Assembly (NCBI GenBank): GCA_008638375.1
Contig: CM018039.1
Coordinates: 62,001-126,000, forward strand
Reading direction: 5' to 3'
Origin: Nyssa sinensis
Lineage: Eukaryota; Streptophyta; Magnoliopsida; Cornales; Nyssaceae
Length of the DNA stretch: 64,000 bases
The translations under genes were made by a program, and so were the position numbers. Under the pieces are notes generated by a model. It searched no databases. It had not been told where the DNA came from and saw only the letters and a program-made list of their open reading frames with translations. This document shows, piece after piece, positions 55,601 to 64,000 of the stretch. The stretch's first letter is position 1; each line of letters starts with the position of its first letter.

Positions 55601-56233
55601 GGTTGGTAGCTTTGTTTATCTCACTGTTACTCTCCTTGATATTGCATTTGCGATTCATTTGGTCAATCAGTTTATGTCTGCTCCACGCTCTACCCATGTT
55701 ACCGTTGTTCTTCATATACTCCGCTATGTCAAAGGCACCTTATTCCATGACCTTTACTTCTCTACTCATTCCTCCCTTACATTACATGCTTATTCTGATG
55801 TTGATTAGGTTGGTGATCCCACTGATCGTCACTCTGTTACTAGTTATTGCTTATTTCTCAGAGATTCTTTCATCTCTTGGCGTAGTAAGAAGCAATTATT
55901 GCTGCTCGATCGAGTATAAAGGCTGAATATCGAGCATTGGCCGACACTATAGCCGAATTGCTATGGTTATGGTAGTTACTCGAAGGTATGAGTGCTCCTC
56001 AATCTTCTGTCATTTCTCTACATTGTGACAATCACGGTGCCATTCAGATTGCCCATAATGATGTTTTCCATGAGCGCACCAAACATATTGAACTGGATTG
56101 TCATTTTGTCTGTCATCATTTACTTCAGGGTATTCTCCGGCTGGTACCTGTTACTTCCGCTGCTCAAATTGCTAATATCTTCACCAAAACTCATCCTCTT
56201 GGGCGTTTTCGTGATTTGATTTTCAAACTCTAG
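52650..56233 (+). pseudogene. pol: Copia pol (protease, integrase, RT, RNase H), broken
   Basis: Remnants in order: protease region with NHMTPDSTLFSS, but no DSG catalytic triplet before it (about 52880); integrase with LWHSHLGYASF and DVWGPSP/FIDDYSRFTW (53260-53560); RT with WRLFQIDVKNAFLNEDLNKE (55035), FYGLKQAHRAW and catalytic LLYVDDMIIT (55300); late RT (55480-55808, LVGSFVYLTVTLLDIAFAI); and RNase H (HCDNHGAIQIAHNDVFHERT, 56025) to the stop at 56231-56233. Stops, frameshifts and a 284-bp duplication disrupt it. Confidence 0.88.
54418..54985 (+). repeat. 284-bp tandem duplication inside copia RT
   Basis: Copies begin at 54418 and 54702 with CTTTTCTACACTTATTTCC and end TTTGCTC(A/C)TGTTGC. 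They differ by roughly 25-30 substitutions by eye, so the duplication is old. Confidence 0.9.
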
Positions 56234-56268
56234 TTGGCCTCTGCATTGCTCCTTTGACTTTGTGAGGG

Positions 56269-56499
56269 TGTTAACAATATATGTGTATAATAACTAGGAT
56301 TTACTAGTTGTTCATGGCGGTTAGGGTTTGTTCCTTATTTGTATCGTTCTAAGGTTTTCTTTTCTCTGTCTTTCTTTTTTCTCTTACTTACCTTTTATAT
56401 GTCTTTCCTTTCCTATATCAAGAAAGATTCTCTCCCTTATAAGACAAGACAGAGATTACAATACACACGTTTAATATATATTTATTCTCTCTCTCAACA
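56269..56499 (+). repeat. 3' LTR of the copia element
   Basis: Preceded by GTGAGGG, a weak purine tract. Starts TGTTAACA and ends CTCAACA. Confidence 0.87.
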
Positions 56500-57613
56500 A
56501 TGTTCAAAACTCATTATTTCTAATAATTATTACTCTATGTGAATGGCTTAGTTGTGAGCAACTTTGGATGAGCATCGTGGTGCACTGTTGGGTGACAGAG
56601 AAACTTGATAATAAGAGAATTTCGATGGGACGAGTGTCTGTGGCTATAGCCAAGTTTGACATAATAAAGCAATCGATTTACCTGGGACAAGAAACTTTTC
56701 TTCATTGGATATACGAGACTCTTGATTATTTTTTGTTTTGTTGTCTAATCCTTGTAGCGCTAAAAAACAGAGAAGAGTGAAATATTAATTATACACGAAT
56801 AACTAAATTTGAGTAATGCTCATTTAAGCTTGGTGGCATATGAACTTTCACAATCGTGTGAGCCATTAAAACCATGCTTCAAGAATCCCCACACCCCATA
56901 AATCCGATTGACAGAGTAGAAGGAAAATTTTCATTTCAGCAACCAACCACGTCCATACCACACCCGAAAACAGAGAGGTTCTCTCTCACGAATCGAGTGA
57001 AGTCCCACCACGGCACCACCCCAGCAACATATAATTATTAGGTTTCGTTTCTTGTTTTTATTTTTTTTCCCCTCTTGCTCTTCACCGCTGTTTGTTCATT
57101 TAACAGAGTTTCGTCCCGAAGCCACAAGAAGCATTTGCACTCCTTCAAAGAGTCTCTTTGCGAATCGTGTCTCCTTGTGTAACGCGGACGTTGCAGCATT
57201 TAGCCCGGTATGCTCCAACATATTTATCTTCTCCTATATATGTGTATATATATCTCTATAGTATTTCCTTTCTTTTTTTTTTCTACTTATATAGACAACG
57301 CAGCAGTCTTCAACTTTTCTCACCGAGGGAGATTTTTTTTTCTTTTGTTGTTTTCCAACCCCAAGTCCCCTTACCAAAATCAAAAACCAAAAAAAGCGCT
57401 CTGCATCACACACACAAAAAAAAAGAAAAAAAAAAAAAAGAAACTTTTTGTTGCGAATTTTGAAGACATTTGGTGTTTCCTTTGCAATATTGCTCTTATC
57501 TCGTACATTTCTTGCAGAGAGGCTTAGGGTTTGTTAGAAACTTTTTTTGTCCCTTACACTGGAGGCGAGCTTAGTTCTGTCGGTGTTTGGAAAATATCAC
57601 GATTGATTGTAAG
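56500..57613 (+). promoter_or_regulatory. Upstream region and probable 5' UTR of the ARID gene
   Basis: No coding family seen. A plausible 5' UTR intron runs from GCCCG|GTATGC (57208) to TTTCTTGCAG (57519); the following exon leads to the ATG at 57614. A pyrimidine-rich and A-rich stretch lies at 57270-57445. The splice sites are inferred from consensus only. Confidence 0.4.
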
Positions 57614-58490
57614 ATGGAGGATAACAAAGATATGGTCAAAGATACACGGGATCCTGTTGATAACTACACAAGGACGATGGTCGACACAGAGGTAGAAAAG
57701 GAGAAATCCCTTCAACCAGAGGACCTGCAGGTTGAAAATAAGGAATTGCCTCACTCCAAAGGCACAGACGTTGAAATTTTCGCATCCCCTCATTTTGAGG
57801 GCCCACAAATCCAGAACGAGGGATCCCCTCACTCTGAGGGTGACCAAAACCCTGTTGAAATTTTGAATTCGTGTTCTGAAAACCCTGATCATGCTGTTGT
57901 TAAGCAACTTGAACTGCTTAAAGATGTCCACTCTGTTAAGGAACAAGGTTTGCTCAAACCTTCTGTTGTCACTGTTGATCCTAACATTGATGCTGAAACC
58001 AATGAGCTACATGGCAACAGCAAGAAGACTGATGGCATTATTGTGGACCCCTGTATACAGTTAGAATTTTCCACACCTAATGAGAGGTCTTTGGAAACAA
58101 AAAATGAAGATGAGACCAGGGAGGAACTGAAGAGCAGGGTGCCAGGGATGGAGTTGCCTCTGGACAATGAAACAAAGGAGGACCAATTGAACAATGGGGT
58201 GAGAGGTAAGGAATTACTACCTGACATTGAAACAGAGGAAGAGGATATGAACAATGGGGTGACAGGAATGAAATTGCTGCCACACGATGCAACAAAGGAG
58301 GTGGAATTGAAGAATGGGGTGACGGGGATGGAGATGCCCCGAGACAATGAAACAAAGGAGGAATTGAATAACTGTGTGACCCAGATGGAGTTGCCACCAG
58401 GCATTGAAACAAAGGAGGAAATAAACAATGCCATAACAGGGGTGAAGCTGCTAGCAGACCATGAAATAAAAGAGGAATTTTTGAAGCACT
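57614..58490 (+). CDS. ARID-domain protein, N-terminal exon with six ~20-residue repeats
   Basis: Opens MEDNKDMVKDTRDPVDNYTR at the ATG at 57614; the frame upstream starts only at a TTG. The product is acidic and low complexity. Residues about 175-292 form six tandem repeats of 19-20 residues with a GVTGMEL...ETKEELNN pattern. The frame ends in a TGA at 58490-58492. The ARID-coding frame that follows is shifted by one base and opens with the AGC at 58485. Either a small intron with its acceptor at GAACAG (58496) or an indel joins them. Low-complexity acidic N-termini ahead of the ARID are usual for plant ARID proteins. Confidence 0.7.
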
Positions 58491-58496
58491 GAACAG

Positions 58497-58690
58497 GTTG
58501 CAGGACATGTAGTTGATGTGAAGAGCTCAAAAAAGTCATTTCTCTTGGAACCAAACACTAGTGGAGGTGATGAGTCAGGGACAGAGGAGGAGCAAGCAGC
58601 ATTCATGAAGGAGCTAGAAACTTTCCACAAAGAGAGGTGCCTGGAATTCAAACCCCCGAGGTTCTATGGGGAGCCATTAAATTGCCTCAA
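58497..58690 (+). CDS. ARID-domain protein, exon with the start of the ARID domain
   Basis: In the shifted frame: VAGHVVDVKSSKKSFLLEPN, then TEEEQAAFMKELETFHKERC and FKPPRFYGEPLNCL, the first helices of an ARID (AT-rich DNA-binding) domain. It ends at CAA|GTCAGT (58690/58691) with the Lys codon split across the intron. The 5' edge is uncertain. Confidence 0.82.
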
Positions 58691-58783
58691 GTCAGTTTTC
58701 GACACTAACTTTCAAGTTAATATATTATTTGTCTCGGGATCTCCTGACTTGCACTAATATTTCTTCTTCTTTTTGTGGGTTAG

Positions 58784-58823
58784 GTTATGGAGAGCTGTCA
58801 TCACACTTGGTGGCTATGAACAG
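58784..58823 (+). CDS. ARID-domain protein, 40-nt exon
   Basis: Acceptor GGGTTAG, exon codes LWRAVITLGGYEQ after completing the split Lys codon, donor CAG|GTTTGC. This is the conserved LWRAV.LGGY core of ARID. Confidence 0.85.
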
Positions 58824-60107
58824 GTTTGCCAGGGTTTTCATTTGCCCGACTTTTTGTTATTCCACAATTTATCATGCACATCATCTTTTTATCATGGATA
58901 AAGGAATACATCCCTTGTAATTTGAACATGTCAAACACAATTTTGAAGGAATCTTAGAATATCAGAACTACACGCTTAGTTTCATCAAATGTACTAGGAA
59001 AGCTTCCAGGTGCTTGTATTTGTTTACATACTTAAGATCAGGTGCATAAAACCATCATTCTATCAACGCCTGAAGGCTGCAAGCAGCATTGAGGTCCATA
59101 ATACTGGCAGCTTTCAAAGAAATGCTTTCTCTATGTAGCTTTGTTCTCCTTCACTCTATTTCTCTATGTTGCTACTGGAATGCATTTTGAAACTTATACA
59201 CAATTATCTTACAGATCAGTCATTGCTGGAAGCAATTTTTTTACAGCCAAACGATACCTGCTATCTCAGCTGGCGGAGTGTTGGGGAGGTTATATTGTGG
59301 ATGTTTGTTTATTGCTCTAAGACAATTTTCATGCACTTCCCCTCCCTCCCTCTGTTTGTGTGTTTTTGTGTGGAGGCACGGGTGGGCGGGTGTGATGTGA
59401 ACATATATGCACAGATACACTTATTTAGAAATGTAAGTATATGGTGAAGTTCATGGCATACATTTGCTGGTTCTATATAAACTGGACTTCAAGCTTTGAT
59501 CCTGAAATTATGTTGTAGTTCATTTATCAATTGACCCATGGGCCTCAGCAGTATGACTTGGATTACTTTTTTCTAGGCCAAAGGTGTGAAATGTGAATTG
59601 AATTGAGGTCCAAGGCCCCTAGCTCGAATTGGAAAGCTCAATGGGTTACTACCTCAAGGTCACGCCGATATTTGTGGTTTGTGGGTGATTGTAGGAATCT
59701 GGAATTTGCGGTACAGCTAGTCATCAAAAGTCCAGTGGCTGGTCCTGTGTCATCCAAAAAATCTTTTGATCTTTTGGAATGGTCATTTTGATTGGATCTG
59801 CAGTTGGATTATAGAATAGAATAAATTTATTATATAATTTATTAAAAAATTCTATAAAACCACAACCCCATATCTTCATGGGATGCACATGTTTATCAGG
59901 CTGTCTGTTGGTTTGTATCTATGTATGTGTAAGACATTTTTGTATTTTTTATTTTATTGTCCACATAAAAAAAAAGGTAGAAAGGTTTTGTCTGTTTTGC
60001 AATTCCTGTGATTTATGATTTTTATCAAAACCAGATTTAGGAATTCTGAATTAGGTTTTTGATATATGAGGAACTTTAGGTTTGCTTTCTGTTTCTGTCA
60101 TTTGTAG
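58824..60107. other. Intron of the ARID gene
   Basis: 1.28 kb from donor at 58824 to acceptor TTTGTAG at 60107. No feature recognised inside. Confidence 0.65.
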
Positions 60108-60160
60108 GTGACTTCATGCAAGTTGTGGCGGCAAGTGGGAGAATCATTCAAACCCCCAAA
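60108..60160 (+). CDS. ARID-domain protein, exon VTSCKLWRQVGESFKPP
   Basis: 53 nt, from acceptor TTTGTAG to donor CCAAA|GTAAGG. It continues the ARID core (LWRQVGESF) with phase matching both neighbours. The Lys codon is split at the 3' edge. Confidence 0.87.
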
Positions 60161-61286
60161 GTAAGGAGTAACTTCATGTTTAAATTTGATGTCTATGGTT
60201 TTTGTTAAATGATTTGGTGCCATGACTGAATAAGCAAGGATGCATTAATTTGTGCATCACTACATTTTATTTACTGGGTGCAATCAGATTACCCATGTTA
60301 TAGTTGTTATTTTTTGCCAAGTTATAGAAAGTAGAAACAGACTAGTATAACATGTGACTGCAGCTTGCTTGGCCAATAGATGGGAAACATTATTGGGTTT
60401 TTGAACATGGAACATTTTTCCTGGGTTATTAGTACTGTGATGTGCTGTGTAAACAGATTATGATACCATAAATCCTGTTATTTAGCATACCCCTTGATAG
60501 AGAATGGCAGCACTCATTAAAGTTTATAGAAGGCATGGATTGGATGGTTCTAAGGCCCAACCCTTGATTTGGCATATGCTAGATGGCATAGGGCCCACTT
60601 GGGATGTTGACTAAGCATGGGATGGATCATATATGCATTTGTGGGTCTACTAGTTAAATGAAGTAGAACTTTAATGCATTTAACAACATGTATTTATTCA
60701 TTGTATGCAGCCATAATCAGGTTCATTTCATCACATGACAATTTCATCCCACCTAGACCTCTATGGATTAAGGACAGACTTTTGCATTAAACACATGTTT
60801 GTGAATATTATAAATTGATGTAACTTCAAGACTTTGAACCATGAATGAAAATACAAAATTTTCAGCTTTCAAGCTCTCAAGGTTTGTGTGATGCAACATG
60901 TTTATTTGGTGTGGTGTGGAAGAGGTTCTAGATGCCTGTACTTCTCTCCTTCTACCTTTTCTTCTTCTTCTATTTATCTTTTCCTATAATTTTGTTCTCA
61001 ATCACTAAAACAACCTCAATTTTACTGTTCACATCCCCAAAACAGCCTATGCTTCTTTGTATTCTCATCATCCTTAACTTAGTCATACTGCTGTCCTACA
61101 TCACCCCTCTTAAAAGGGTAAAGAAACAAAATCTCAAAAAGGACTTATCGAAAGAAAAATAATATCTCAAAAAAGAAAAGCTAGAAAGAAAGTAATTTGT
61201 TCAGTATAGATTAGCTCCAACACCATTTCTGCTCTCTCTTCTTTGACAGTGTATGATTTCATTTCATAATGTTTGAACTTGTGCAG
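60161..61286. other. Intron of the ARID gene
   Basis: 1.13 kb, acceptor CTTGTGCAG at 61286. No feature recognised inside. Confidence 0.65.
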
Positions 61287-61332
61287 GACCTGTACTACTG
61301 TCTCGTGGACATTCCGATGTTTCTATGAAAAG
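61287..61332 (+). CDS. ARID-domain protein, exon TCTTVSWTFRCFYEK
   Basis: 46 nt completing the split Lys codon, then the last conserved ARID helix (VSWTFRCFYEK), donor AAG|GTTATT. In relatives the next residues continue as a Leu/Glu/Lys-rich helix. That exon is not found before the LINE at 62050, so the gene continues beyond the recognised part, perhaps outside the window. Confidence 0.82.
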
Positions 61333-62049
61333 GTTATTGTTTAACTGCTAACTTATTTTGTTCCTTTCGCTTTTCCTTGTTTTTAAAATTATCATCTCTG
61401 GATTTTCATGCATCTAGTCTATGTTGGTGGAATATAGTTTTCTTCAAAATTGTTTGCTCTGTTTTTCTACGAAGTTCACTATGTCTGCATTTATCATGCA
61501 CCACGGTACGGGGTTCTATGTAAAGATTATAACTTGCACTGTTATGTGCCTGCATATTGTCTGTTTATAACATTGTTATGTTGATGAACGTTGTATAGTT
61601 TAATATCAGTAAAAACTTTGGGGACTTTCTTTAAAACAAAAAATGTATTACAGCTGCAAGCGTGATTAAGACATTTTATTCTGAATGTAATTTAGTAAAA
61701 CTTGGAGGAGAAACAAGGAATGGTTTAGATTGATATTTGGAGATGTTGAAGAGTAATCATGGTTTTATTATCTTGGATGGATAATTTGTAAGGAGAGGGA
61801 GTTGAAGGAATTTTAATCCATATAGGAGCAATGGTAAGGTTTCTCCATTGTGACTTGGAAGTCACAATTGGGGTCGTGGAAATAGCCTTTCTGCTTGACT
61901 GCTTACATCCCCAAACCCTGCAATGGCAGAAACCTTGGGCAGGGTTTGCCCTATATGAGTGGCTGCATGAATTGGGAACTTTTTTTTTTATATATAATTT
62001 TTGGGGTAAACAACAAGATAAATTTTAATAAGAGAGGCATGATCAAGAT
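61333..62049. other. Probable intron of the ARID gene, no feature recognised
   Basis: AT-rich. The next ARID-gene exon was not found. Confidence 0.45.
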
Positions 62050-64000
62050 TACTTGCATTGAACTTAGCTACTCAACTCAACTAAGCCTTTGTCCCGACTC
62101 CCAACTATTGGGATCAACCACATTAATTATGTTTTGCCATTCCATTTGTTTAAGGGCCATAAATTTAGTTACACTACAAGTTACTATGTTTTCCTTATTA
62201 CCTTAATCAATGTTAATTTTAGTCTTTCCTTTCCTTTAGCATTACCCTCTATCTGTATGTTACTCGTTCTCACTGGAACAGCTATAGGTTTTCCTTTAGC
62301 ATTACCTTCAATTTGTATATTAGTTATCTGACCAGAGCAATTATAGGTTGTCATTGTACATGGCTAAGCCATCTTAAGTGATTTTATCTCATTTTATCTT
62401 CAATAGTGGCTACCTCTTCACCTTTTCATGAATATATTCATTCATATTTTTATCCTTTTTTTCTTTCTCCACATAAACTCAACTCAACTTAGTAAAGTGT
62501 TATTCCTATATTTTGGCGTCGGTTACATGAATCTTATTTCGCCATTCTTCTCCATTTAAGACCATTCTCTCAGTTAAACTACACAATATCATTTCTTTTT
62601 TAACTAGATCTACCAAAGTTAACTTTGGTTGCCCTAGCATGACCTCCAATATTAAGCATGTCACTCTTCCTTACTGGTACATTTATTGGTCTTCGTTGTA
62701 CACCTTAATCGCTTCTCTCTCATTTTATCTCTCATAGGTGCTACTCCTACCATCTCATGAATGTGCTCATTTTTAATTCTATCTTTTCCTGTCTTATTGC
62801 CCATCCATCTCAACATTCTCATTTGGGTTTTATAAAATTTACCTTTCAATTTTAAAAGTATACGTCGATCGCACAATATGCCAGACACACTCCTCCACTT
62901 AACCCATGCTACTTTAATTCTATGAATAACATCATATCCAATTTCTCTCTTGATAAATAATTGAACATACAAAACAAAAATTTTCACTATTTATTCTCTA
63001 ATTTACAATTTTTTCTCCATCCTTGTTTGTATTACTAGCTTTACTGAAGTTACGCTCAAGATATTCAGTTTTTGTCATACTTATCTCGAACCCTTTTTGT
63101 TCTAAAGCCTCACTCCAAATCTCTAATTTATCATTTATCATCAATTAAAACAATATCATTAGCAAAAAGCAAATACCATGGAACTTCATCATGTATATGC
63201 TTAGTCAGCTCATCTATTACTGAAGCAAAAGGGAAAGGAATTAATGATGATCCCTGTTGTAGGTTTACTATGATTGGAAATTTACTTGTTTCTCTAACAA
63301 TTGTCCTTACGATCATTGCAGTTTCATCATACATATTTTTTTATCATTTCGATGTATCGTTTTGTAACTCTTTTCTTTTCTAAAACCCACCATATTAGAT
63401 CTTAGGGGACCCTATCATAGGCTTTCCCAAATCAATAAATATCATGTGAAGATCTTTCCTCTTTTCTCTGTATCTCTTCATAAGTCTTCTTAATAAGTAG
63501 ATAACTTCCATTGTTGATCTCTTTGGCATAAATCCAAATTGATTCTCCGATACAGTTGTCTCAAATCTTAATCGATGTTCAATCACTCTCTCCTAGAGTT
63601 TCAGTACTTTGACCTTTTAATTTAATGCCACGATAATTTGTACAATTTTGAATATCCCATTTATTTTTATATATAGGTACTAAAATACTTTTTCTCGACT
63701 CATTAGCCATTTTCTTAGTTATATTGATCTTATTAAATAAATTTGTTAGCCAAGACATACTCACCTTCCCTAAACACTTCCAAACCTCAATAGGAATGTT
63801 ATTTGGTTCTAAAGTCCTACCAGTTTTCATCTTTTTTAATGCCTTTTTTTTTACCTTGGACGCTCTAATCCTACGGAAAAAAATATTTTTTCTCTATTGC
63901 TTATAAATTTCTCTACACTTACGTTTTTTTGTATGATTTTCATTCAATAGCTTCTCAGAATAACTTTTCCATCTATCTTTAATTTCATCATCATTCATTA
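62050..64000 (-). pseudogene. RTE-type LINE, minus strand, runs off the window edge
   Basis: On the minus strand from the window edge: TNYRGIKL-type RT start (63600-63830, WDIQNCTNYRGIKL); ENQFGFMPKRSTMEVIYLLR and KDLHMIFIDLGKP (63410-63560); the catalytic box LLFANDIVLIDDK (about 63140), with Asn in place of the first Asp of FADD; KLKGKFYKTQMRMLRWMGNK and GVAPMRDKMREKRLR (62690-62860). The 3' end near 62060-62110 has GGGACAAAGGCTTAGTTGAG, like the tail of plant RTE elements. Frameshifts are frequent. It probably lies in an intron or 3' part of the ARID gene. Confidence 0.85.

Larger units (their letters stand above)
51231..56499 (+). mobile_element. Ty1/copia retrotransposon, decayed
   Basis: LTRs of 238 and 231 bp begin TGTTAACAATATATGTG and end CTCTCTCAACA. 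The flanks ATGCT (51226-51230) and ATGTT (56500-56504) differ at one position. The primer site is the iMet type. The domain order gag, protease, integrase, RT, RNase H identifies copia. Many stops, frameshifts and an internal duplication mean that it is inactive. The LTRs differ at numerous sites, so the insertion is much older than the gypsy element. Confidence 0.9.

Noticed and set aside
58077..58554. Minus-strand ORFs opposite the ARID N-terminal exon
   Set aside because: They arise from the six tandem coding repeats, which stay open in several frames.

Overview
The window is nuclear DNA from a flowering plant, most likely a eudicot. The evidence is GT-AG introns, a PPR gene, a FAR1-related (FRS9-type) gene, an ARID gene, many nested plant-type transposons and AT-rich non-coding DNA. 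There is no bacterial or organellar gene organisation.

Three host loci can be supported. (1) An intronless organellar PPR gene on the minus strand (5579-6808). (2) An FRS9-like gene on the plus strand: its main coding exon is 21225-22709 and its last exon is 36345-36512, so the intron between them is about 13.6 kb and full of transposon debris. (3) The 5' part of an ARID-domain gene on the plus strand (57614-61332), which runs on past the recognised exons. The PPR and FRS9 genes are head to head. Without the mobile element between them, their start regions would lie only a few hundred bases apart. A similar PPR / FRS9 / FRS5 neighbourhood is known, from memory, in the At4g38150-At4g38180 region of Arabidopsis.

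Most of the rest is mobile DNA of different ages. A roughly 13.5-kb Mutator-like element (7020-20566) carries a decayed transposase, a plant-mobile-domain gene and an unassigned ORF, and it separates the PPR gene from FRS9. A 4.2-kb LTR-type insertion with a perfect TTAAA target duplication (12746-16975) cuts that transposase. The FRS9 intron holds several broken L1-type LINE pieces in both orientations, a 2.2-kb non-autonomous LTR element (23853-26086), a 499-bp hAT-type MITE (28108-28606) and the intron-bearing 5' end of an SWP73/BAF60-like gene (about 34660-35400).

A young, apparently intact 10.7-kb Ty3/gypsy element of the Tat/Retand kind lies 181 bp after the FRS9 stop codon (36694-47362, minus strand). 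Its LTRs read as identical. Its gag-protease and pol are in one frame, separated by a single UAG followed by CAAUUA, the tobamovirus-type leaky-stop context. It also carries an antisense, two-exon ORF with its own TATA box, and a minisatellite between the two convergent coding units. An older, broken Ty1/copia element follows (51231-56499). The right edge holds a decayed RTE-type LINE (62050-64000).

I found no wholly unknown system. The most informative items are the readthrough signal and antisense gene in the young gypsy element, the 13.6-kb FRS9 intron with phase-matched ends, and the Mutator element inserted between two head-to-head genes.
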